Positions 57,886-64,000 of a DNA stretch of 64,000 bases are shown here, piece by piece. Position numbers and translations under genes: made by a program. Each line of letters opens with the position of its first letter. Position 1 is the first letter of the stretch. Origin of the DNA: Nonomuraea solani (GTDB lineage Bacteria; Actinomycetota; Actinomycetes; Streptosporangiales; Streptosporangiaceae); the NCBI RefSeq assembly GCF_900108335.1, contig NZ_FNVT01000009.1:62001-126000 (forward strand). The letters run 5' to 3'. The notes beneath the pieces were generated by a model, which saw only the letters and a program-made list of their open reading frames with translations, made no database searches and was not told the origin of the DNA.

Positions 57886-58116
57886 CTAAAAGGGTTTCAT
57901 CAGGAGATTAGGATTGAATCGAGGCGAAAAGGTGGCCGCGTCGCTTCGGGGTCGTCCAATCCGGCGCTGTTCTTGACGTTTCAGCCGTGCCGAATGCTTG
58001 ACGCCATGAAAGCGAGTCCTTGCATTCTTTCTTGCCGTTGGCCTTTTAGGCGAGGCCTGGCCAGGCTGTGGCACGACGTCCAGCGCGCTCAGGTCCAGAT
58101 CGAATGTGGCTGCCAT
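57886..58116 (-). CDS. Small cationic peptide gene with strong ribosome-binding site (possible leader-peptide precursor)
   Basis: 76 residues. AGGAGG sits 5 bases before the ATG at 58116, one of the best Shine-Dalgarno sequences in the window, so translation is likely. The first 18 residues are acidic and hydrophobic (MAATFDLDLSALDVVPQP), recalling the F-x-L-D leader motif of some RiPP precursors. The remainder is extremely basic (RKNARTRFHG, RLKRQEQRRIGRPR) and has no Cys. It lies 152 bp after the MFS/NRPS operon on the same strand. No RiPP maturase is visible, so a small DNA/RNA-binding or antimicrobial peptide is equally possible. Confidence 0.5.
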   Translation of the reverse strand: MAATFDLDLSALDVVPQPGQASPKRPTARKNARTRFHGVKHSARLKRQEQRRIGRPRSDAATFSPRFNPNLLMKPF

Positions 58117-58268
58117 TCAATCCTCCTGTTTTCCGATGAGGCGGCGCGATTCCCGCGCCACTCTCACGGAATCACAGGGATTTCCCGGCGGGCCATTGTC
58201 TTTCGCCTGCTCCATGTCCAGCCTGATTTGATATTTGACGCATTGACGCCGGCTGGCGCTTGACCCGC

Positions 58269-59483
58269 TCATTCGACCAGAACACGGTCGCCGGCGTGGC
58301 GGATGCCGTTGCCGAAGGTCGCCAGCAGGGCGGATCCGGCGACGGCCGCGGCGAAGAACAGGATGGCCGCGGCCGGCCCCCAGGCGGCCACGATGGCTCC
58401 GGCCAGGACCGGCGCGATGGCGGCCATCGAGGTCGCCGCCACCATGATGACGCTGCTGACCCTGCCCTGCAGCCGGTCGGGCGTGATGGCGGCCTGGAAG
58501 CCGAAGAGCGCGGCGTTGCACGCGGGCCCCAGGAAGACGGCGAGCCCGAGCGGTACGGCCGCGGCGATGCTCGACGTCAGCATCGCGACGCTCGCCAGCA
58601 GGGCCGCCGCCGCCCAGCAGATCAGCCGGGCCAGCGACGCCAGGCTGAGACGGCGCTGGAGCGCGGGGGCGACGAACGCGCCGAGCAGGCCGCCCACCGC
58701 GACGATCGTCTCCGCCAGGCCGATGACCGCGGGCGGCGTGCCGTTGCGCTGCAGCGCCACGATCACGGAGAAGAGCACGCCGCCGATGGCGAAGTTCAGC
58801 GGCGCGGCGATGAACATCAACGCGCGCAGGAAGGGGTGGGACAGCACGAAGGTGACGCCTTCTGCCAGGGCCGCACCGTACGCCTGCGGCTTCTCCTCTC
58901 TCTCCGCCTGCAAAGGCTTGCGGATGAACAGCACCAAGACGACCGAGACCAGCGACGAGATCGCGTTGGCCAGGAACGGCACGGCGTGCGCGACCCCGAA
59001 CAGGAGGCCGCCGAGCGGCGGGCCGGCCAGCGAGGCGCCGTAGGAGCGCGCCTCGTTGCGCGCCACGGCGGCCGGCAGTTGCGCGATCGGCACGATGCTG
59101 CGGATCGAGGCGTCCTCCGCCGTCCCCGACAACGCGCTCCCCGCCGCGTCGGCCGCCGCGACCACGAGGATCAACGCCAGACCCGTATGGCCGGAGAGCA
59201 CGGCGACGGTGAGCGTGGCGAAGACGGCCAGCCGCAGCACGCCGCAGCACGCCATGACGTGGCGGCGGTCCATCCGGTCGACCAGGACGCCGGCGGGCAG
59301 GCGCAGCGCCAGCCGGGCCACCTGGGTGATCGTGCCCACCATCCCGGCCTGGACCGGGGAGCCGGTCTCGGCCAGGACCAGCAACGCCAGCGCCAGCGAC
59401 GCGATCCCGTCTCCGAGGTCGGCCAGCGACTGGGAGGTCCAGAGCAGGTTGAACTCGCGGTTGCGCCACAGGCCCGCCATCAT
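58269..59483 (-). CDS. MFS transporter (EntS-like exporter)
   Basis: 404 residues with about 12 hydrophobic segments. LWRNREFNLLWTSQSLADLGDG opens it. The MFS loop 2-3 motif appears as RLPAGVLVDRMDRRHVMA, and ARSYGASLAGPPLGGLLFG lies in the middle. This arrangement is typical of the MFS_3/EntS exporters that travel with siderophore and NRPS genes. The first ATG overlaps the NRPS stop as ATGA, so exporter and synthetase are translationally coupled, and it most likely exports the NRPS product. Confidence 0.88.
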   Translation of the reverse strand: MMAGLWRNREFNLLWTSQSLADLGDGIASLALALLVLAETGSPVQAGMVGTITQVARLALRLPAGVLVDRMDRRHVMACCGVLRLAVFATLTVAVLSGHTGLALILVVAAADAAGSALSGTAEDASIRSIVPIAQLPAAVARNEARSYGASLAGPPLGGLLFGVAHAVPFLANAISSLVSVVLVLFIRKPLQAEREEKPQAYGAALAEGVTFVLSHPFLRALMFIAAPLNFAIGGVLFSVIVALQRNGTPPAVIGLAETIVAVGGLLGAFVAPALQRRLSLASLARLICWAAAALLASVAMLTSSIAAAVPLGLAVFLGPACNAALFGFQAAITPDRLQGRVSSVIMVAATSMAAIAPVLAGAIVAAWGPAAAILFFAAAVAGSALLATFGNGIRHAGDRVLVE

Positions 59484-62400
59484 CGCGCCCGCGTGAGTAC
59501 GCCGGCCAGCTCGGAGACATGCGGTTCCTCCATGACGCCCAGGTGACTGCCGGAGATGGTGGTCCACGTGCTCGGCGCCCCGGCGACCAGCTCTCGCCAG
59601 GACCGTACGTAGTCCGCCGCCCCGATGCCCTGGAGCACGCTGTGCGTCCCGGCGGCGATCTCCGCACCGAAGATCATGTCCACCGACCAGCGCGCGGGCC
59701 GGAAATCGTAGGAGAAGGTGGCTCTCAGCAGGGCGTGCCAGCCGCGTACCTGGTCCAGCCAGGACTCGTCCGTCAGGTCGTCCTGCGGCAGCTCCTCGTC
59801 GAGCAGCTCAGCGAGCAGGGCGAACGCCTCGGTGCGGACGCCCTCCTCGCCGGCCGCGAGCCGGGTGAAGAGAGCCTCGCACCGCCCGAAGTCGCGCAGT
59901 TGCTCGCCGGCGTCGGTGAGCGGCGAGCCCGGGTCGAGCAGCGCCAGACGCACCGGGACGCCGGACTCGGTGAGCACCCGGGCCATCTCCCACGCGACGG
60001 CGCCGCCGCCGCACCACCCCAGCAGTGTCAGGCCCTGGCCGGTCAGGCCGGGGTCGAGCTGGTCGAGGTAGTGCCGGGCCAGCTCCACGGTGGAGCCCGC
60101 GCCGGGGAAGGAGGCCCCGGGGAAGCGGAAGGCGCCGACCGGCCGTCCCTCCGGCATGATCTCCGCGAGCCGCTCGTACCAGTGAATGCCGCCACCGCCC
60201 GGATGGACGCACAGCAGCGGCGCCTGTGTGCCCGTCGAACGCAACCAGTGCAGCGGCCCGCCGTCGTCCGCCGTCCGGCTGGTGGCCAGGGCGGCGGCGA
60301 GTTCGGCGGCGAGTTCGGCAATCGTCCGCCGCCGCAGCACGTCGGCGACCGAGACCGTGCCGTCCAGGGCCTGCGAGAGCCGGGCCGCCAGCCGTACCGC
60401 CAGCAGGGAGTTGCCGCCCAGGTCGTAGAAGTCGTCGTGGACGCCGACCCGGTCGGCGCGCAGGACGCGCTGCCAGACGGCGGCGATCCGGGCCTCCAGG
60501 TCGTCGCGGGGCGGCACCGGCGCGGCCCGGTGGTCGTCGCCGAGCGGCAGGACGGCGAGCCGCTCCCTGTCGATCTTGCCGGTCGCGTTCCTGGGCAGGT
60601 CGGTGAGGGGCACCACCCTGGCGGGCACCAGGTAGGCGGGCAGGCGGTCCCGGAGGAACCGTTTGAGGTCGCCGGGCGAGGTGCCGGGGGCGGCGACCAC
60701 GAACGCGGTCAGGTGCCGCCGCCCGCCGTCGCCGCGCACCACCGCGACGGCCTGCCGGACGGCCGGGTGGGTTTGCAGGGCCGCCTCGATCTCGCCCGGC
60801 TCGACGCGATGGCCGTTCAGCTTCACCTGGTGGTCGATGCGGCCCAGGAACACCAGCTCGCCGTCGGGGCGGCGGATCACGCGGTCACCGGTGCGGTAGA
60901 GCCTGGCCCCGGGCACGCCGCCGAACGCGTCGGGCGGGAAGCGGTCGGCGGTCAGCTCCGGCCGGCCCGCGTAGCCGCGCCCGACCCCGGACCCGCCGAG
61001 GCAGAGCTCGCCCGGCACGCCGACGGGCACCGGGTCGAGGTTCACGTCCAGGACGTACGCGGCGGTGTTGGCGATGGTACGGCCGATGGTCAGCCCCTGC
61101 TCCTGGCCGGGGAGGATCTCCAGGCCGGTGGCCATGATGGTGTACTCGCTGGGCCCGTACAGGTTGAGGAAGCGGACGCGGCCGGACCACCCTTCCGCGA
61201 GCGGCTCGGGGCACGCCTCGCCGGCCACCGCCACGACCCTCAGGCCGGGCACGCCGTCCGGGTCGAGGACGTCCAGGGCCGACGGGACGATGACGAGGTG
61301 GGTGACCTCCATCCCGGTCAGCAGGGCGGACAGGACCTCGCCGACCGCGAGGACGCCCGGGTCCGGGATGCACAAGGTGGCCCCGCGGGTCAGCGCGAGG
61401 ACCATCTCGAACAGGGCCATGTCGAACACCACCGGGGCGAGCTGCGCCACCCGGTCGCCGGGCTCGACGCCCAGGACGTCGAGTGGCGTTCCGGCCAGGT
61501 TCAGCAGCCCGCGATGGGTCAGCATCACGCTCTTGGGCTCTCCGGTCGAGCCGGACGTGCTGATCAGGTAGGCCAGCGACTCCGGAGCGCACCGGACGGG
61601 TTCGGCGAGCGGCGTCAGCCCGGCGCACGAGGCCGGCGACAGCACGGGCAGGCCCAGGCCGTCGTCGTCCTCTCCCAGCACCAGCAGCGCGCCCGCGTCG
61701 CGCAGGAGGGCCTGCCTCCGCACGGCCGGCTGGGCCGGGTCGAGGGCCAGGAACGCCGCGCCTGCCCGCAGGACACCGAGCATGGTCACGACGAAGTCGC
61801 AGCCGCGCGGCAGGCTGATGCCCACCACGGTGTCCGGCCCGGCGCCGCGTGCCAGTAGAGCGGCCGCGACCTGGCCGGACCTGTGCCGGAGCCGCGCGTA
61901 CGTCAGGTCTCCCGCCGGGTCGCGGACCGCCGGCTCGTCCGGCCGCTCCACCGCCCACCGGTCGACGAGCTCCACGAAGCCCTCTCCCACCGGCTCGGCG
62001 GGACCGGCGGCCAGGGCGAGCGCCCGCCGGCGGTCGGACGGGCCGAGCAGCGGCAGGCGCGGGTCGCCGTGGGGCGCGGCGGCCATCGCCGCCAGGACCT
62101 GGGTGAGCAGCCGGCCGACCAGCTCGCCGTACTCGGGCGCGACCTGTTCTGGCCGCGCCGTGATGGCCAGGCGGTCGCCCTCGGTCGAGACCGCCAGGGC
62201 GAACTGGGTGGGGCTGACGTCGTGCAGGGCCTCGGCGTCGATCAGGTCGAGGTCGAGCACATGGAAGTTGATGTAGTTGAAGGCGGTCTCGATCAGCGGG
62301 ACGTCGCCGCCCCACTCCCCCTGCATGACCGGCAGCGGGTAGCGGCGGTGCGCGTGGACCGCGATCTCCTCCGCGAACACCTCCCGCACGTACGCGACCC

Positions 62401-64000
62401 AGGTGCCTGGGACGGCGGGCGCGGCGAACGGCACCGTGTTGAGGAACATGCCGCGCACCTCGTCACCCCCGAGCCGCTCCGGGCGGCCGTTGGAGACGAT
62501 GCCCGCGAAGAACCGCTCCTGCCCGCTGACGATCGCGAGTACCCGCAGGTAGGCGGTGAGCAGCACCGTCTTGTACGGCACGCCCGCGATCCGCGCGAGC
62601 TCCCGCAGCCCAGGGCCCGGCTCTTGGAGGGGTACGTGGACCTCGTAGGTCAGCATGCCGGCCGGCCCGGCCCACAGCTCGGGCAGCGACAGGCGCTCCC
62701 AGTCGCCGTTCACCCGCTCCGCCCAGAAGCGGCGGTCCTCCGCCGACCGGATCGAGGCCTGCTCCAGGGCGACGAAGTCGGCGAAGCGGACCGCGCCGGG
62801 CGGGGCGGGCTCGGGCGCCCCGCCGTCCCGGTATGCCTCGTAGACGTGCAGGATCTCGGTCATCAGCGAGTTGTGGCTCCAGCCGTCGAGGACCGGGTGG
62901 AACTCCACCAGCAGCAGGTGCCACGTCCCGGCGGTGGACGGGACGATGTGCAGGCGCCACAGCGGCGCCGCGTCAAGGTCGAACAGGTCGGCGCGTTCGG
63001 CCGAGATGACCTCCCACAACCGGGCCTCCCGCTCCCCGGCCGGCACCGGCCGCAGGTCGGTGAAGCGGATGTCCGGCGTGACGTGCTCGTGGACGAGCTG
63101 CATGGGCTCGGAGAAGGTGGTGACGTCGAACCCGGTGCGCAGGATGTCGTGCCGGGCGGTCACGTACGCGGCCGCCCGGCGCAGGGCCTCCAGCGAGAAG
63201 GTGCCGCGCTCGCGCACCGGGTACGCCGTCACGTTGTGGTAGCGGTGCACCTCGTCGTCGCGCAGCAGCTCGTAGAGCATGCCGGCCTGCGTCTGCGCCA
63301 GCGGATAGGCGTCCTCCACATCGGCCGGCACCCGTTCGCGGTCGGCCGGTGAGAGCAGGGCGAAGGGCTTCGCGGGCGCGTCCGCCTCGACGGTGCCGCC
63401 GGCCAGTTCGGCCAGCTCGGCGACGCTCTGGCGGCGGAACAGGTCGGCGACCGTGACGCCGAACCCCTGGGCGCGCAGCAGGCCCACCGCGCGGACCGCG
63501 CGGATGGAGTCACCGCCGAGCGCGAAGAAGTTGTCGTGCACCCCGACCCTGGGCACCTCCAGCACCTCGCTCAGCACCGCCGCCGCGACGGATTCCGCCT
63601 CCGAGCGCGGGGCCAGGTAGGCGACGGCCGAGCCGAGGCTGGGCTGGGGCAGCCGGCCGCGGTCGAGCTTGCCGTTGGCGGTCAGGGGGATCCGGGGGAT
63701 GGCGGCCACCGCGGCCGGGACCATGTAGCCGGGTAGCCTGGTGGCGGCGTGCCGGCGTACGTCGTCGAGGGCCGCTTCGCCGGACAGGACGACGTACCCG
63801 AAGATCCGCCCGTCTCCGGGCCCGCTCCAGCGCACGTCGACGACCGCCGCGCGCACCGACGGGTGGCTCGCCAGGGCTGCCTCGACCTCGCCCGGCTCTA
63901 TCCGATGGCCGCGGATCTTGATCTGCTCGTCGGCGCGGCCGAGGTATTCGAGCCGGCCGTCGGGACGGCGCCGGGCCAGGTCACCCGTCCGGTAGAGGCG
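59480..64000 (-). CDS. Non-ribosomal peptide synthetase, C-terminal part: (A)-T-C-A-T-TE, Cys-type thioesterase
   Basis: 1506 residues are visible; the frame is open through base 64000. Order: end of an A domain (RLYRTGDLARRRPDG, K of TANGKLDRG), T1 (FFALGGDSIRAV), a C domain, a full A domain, T2 (YDLGGNSLLAVRL) and TE. The C-domain motif reads EFHPVLDGWS: the first His is Phe, the catalytic second His is kept. The A domain has YLISTSGSTGEPKSVM, LNLYGPSEYTIMAT and NATGKIDRE; its specificity residues read by eye D-M-F-I-A-A-L-I-M-K, suggesting a hydrophobic alpha-amino acid but matching no code I know. TE: LLGWCGGGAVAWEM, so the nucleophile is Cys (residue 1330 of the visible part, codon 60011-60013); Asp in LLDPGSPL, His in GSHLGVMEEPH. 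Confidence 0.93.
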   Translation of the reverse strand, partial: RLYRTGDLARRRPDGRLEYLGRADEQIKIRGHRIEPGEVEAALASHPSVRAAVVDVRWSGPGDGRIFGYVVLSGEAALDDVRRHAATRLPGYMVPAAVAAIPRIPLTANGKLDRGRLPQPSLGSAVAYLAPRSEAESVAAAVLSEVLEVPRVGVHDNFFALGGDSIRAVRAVGLLRAQGFGVTVADLFRRQSVAELAELAGGTVEADAPAKPFALLSPADRERVPADVEDAYPLAQTQAGMLYELLRDDEVHRYHNVTAYPVRERGTFSLEALRRAAAYVTARHDILRTGFDVTTFSEPMQLVHEHVTPDIRFTDLRPVPAGEREARLWEVISAERADLFDLDAAPLWRLHIVPSTAGTWHLLLVEFHPVLDGWSHNSLMTEILHVYEAYRDGGAPEPAPPGAVRFADFVALEQASIRSAEDRRFWAERVNGDWERLSLPELWAGPAGMLTYEVHVPLQEPGPGLRELARIAGVPYKTVLLTAYLRVLAIVSGQERFFAGIVSNGRPERLGGDEVRGMFLNTVPFAAPAVPGTWVAYVREVFAEEIAVHAHRRYPLPVMQGEWGGDVPLIETAFNYINFHVLDLDLIDAEALHDVSPTQFALAVSTEGDRLAITARPEQVAPEYGELVGRLLTQVLAAMAAAPHGDPRLPLLGPSDRRRALALAAGPAEPVGEGFVELVDRWAVERPDEPAVRDPAGDLTYARLRHRSGQVAAALLARGAGPDTVVGISLPRGCDFVVTMLGVLRAGAAFLALDPAQPAVRRQALLRDAGALLVLGEDDDGLGLPVLSPASCAGLTPLAEPVRCAPESLAYLISTSGSTGEPKSVMLTHRGLLNLAGTPLDVLGVEPGDRVAQLAPVVFDMALFEMVLALTRGATLCIPDPGVLAVGEVLSALLTGMEVTHLVIVPSALDVLDPDGVPGLRVVAVAGEACPEPLAEGWSGRVRFLNLYGPSEYTIMATGLEILPGQEQGLTIGRTIANTAAYVLDVNLDPVPVGVPGELCLGGSGVGRGYAGRPELTADRFPPDAFGGVPGARLYRTGDRVIRRPDGELVFLGRIDHQVKLNGHRVEPGEIEAALQTHPAVRQAVAVVRGDGGRRHLTAFVVAAPGTSPGDLKRFLRDRLPAYLVPARVVPLTDLPRNATGKIDRERLAVLPLGDDHRAAPVPPRDDLEARIAAVWQRVLRADRVGVHDDFYDLGGNSLLAVRLAARLSQALDGTVSVADVLRRRTIAELAAELAAALATSRTADDGGPLHWLRSTGTQAPLLCVHPGGGGIHWYERLAEIMPEGRPVGAFRFPGASFPGAGSTVELARHYLDQLDPGLTGQGLTLLGWCGGGAVAWEMARVLTESGVPVRLALLDPGSPLTDAGEQLRDFGRCEALFTRLAAGEEGVRTEAFALLAELLDEELPQDDLTDESWLDQVRGWHALLRATFSYDFRPARWSVDMIFGAEIAAGTHSVLQGIGAADYVRSWRELVAGAPSTWTTISGSHLGVMEEPHVSELAGVLTRAR

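Noticed and set aside
1..64000. tRNA or rRNA genes, integrase and attachment sites
   Set aside because: No cloverleaf with a conserved T-loop, rRNA-like stretch or integrase-like protein was noticed. This is a by-eye negative; tRNAscan-SE would be decisive.

Overview
The window is high-GC DNA with strong G/C preference at third codon positions, ACC/GCC-rich codon use, GTG/TTG starts and many 4-bp ATGA stop/start overlaps. Together with the SARP-type regulator, AfsA-like hotdog protein and many small secreted proteins, this points to a filamentous actinomycete (Streptosporangiaceae-like by general flavour; the species cannot be read from the sequence). No rRNA, tRNA, CRISPR array or intact transposon was seen.

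Layout. (1) 1-2.0 kb: 3' end of pheA, a repeat-containing secreted protein and an RsbW-type anti-sigma kinase homologue. (2) 2.1-31.8 kb: a large biosynthetic gene cluster. A minus-strand operon (about 22.8 down to 6.9 kb) and a divergent plus-strand operon (about 23.0 to 31.8 kb) start from one shared promoter region. Together they encode a nearly complete dissociated, fatty-acid-synthase-like machine. Its parts are a dedicated acetyl-CoA carboxylase (AccDA fusion, AccB, AccC), a trans-AT-type acyltransferase, KASIII, FabF, a free-standing modular-PKS-type KS, a KS whose catalytic Cys is Ser (like the malonyl-ACP decarboxylases of beta-branching cassettes), three carrier proteins, FabG-like SDRs, an AfsA-like hotdog protein, an MDR reductase, an acyl-CoA oxidase, a cytochrome P450 fused to a fatty-acyl-AMP ligase, a second P450, a thioester-reductase-like protein and NTF2-like proteins. 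Regulators are an IclR protein and a SARP fused to a degenerate PccB-like carboxyltransferase. A palindrome GTTCC-N7-GGAAC recurs at the key promoters, and 11-bp-periodic heptamer pairs (SARP-box-like) precede two of the genes.

(3) 31.8-44.4 kb: a YnfA-like membrane protein and MerR regulator, then a molybdenum/tungsten block: MoeA-PBP fusion, second MoeA, NAD-linked formate dehydrogenase (NuoEF-like plus molybdopterin subunit), aldehyde:ferredoxin oxidoreductase and a MobA-MoaD fusion, followed by an amidohydrolase divergent from a TetR gene. (4) 45.3-49.5 kb: CAP-domain lipoprotein, a large secreted protein, a LacI regulator and a FetB-like permease. (5) 49.6-52.4 kb: a decay zone with a frameshifted gene, a methyltransferase N-terminal stub, a 3'-truncated serine hydrolase and a 5'-truncated histidine kinase around an apparently intact MarR/GbsR regulator. 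(6) 52.5-58.1 kb: secreted lipase, small secreted proteins, an HTH-NB-ARC-TPR regulator and a small cationic peptide with a strong ribosome-binding site. (7) 58.3-64 kb: an MFS exporter translationally coupled to the 3' part of an NRPS (A-T-C-A-T-TE) whose thioesterase has Cys instead of Ser as nucleophile; the NRPS runs off the window.

The main cluster is best read as a machine that makes its own malonyl-CoA, builds and modifies an acyl chain on dedicated carriers, activates or oxidises an acyl chain through the P450-ligase fusion and possibly releases it reductively. The product cannot be read from the sequence. All functions here come from reading motifs by eye; no database search was possible.
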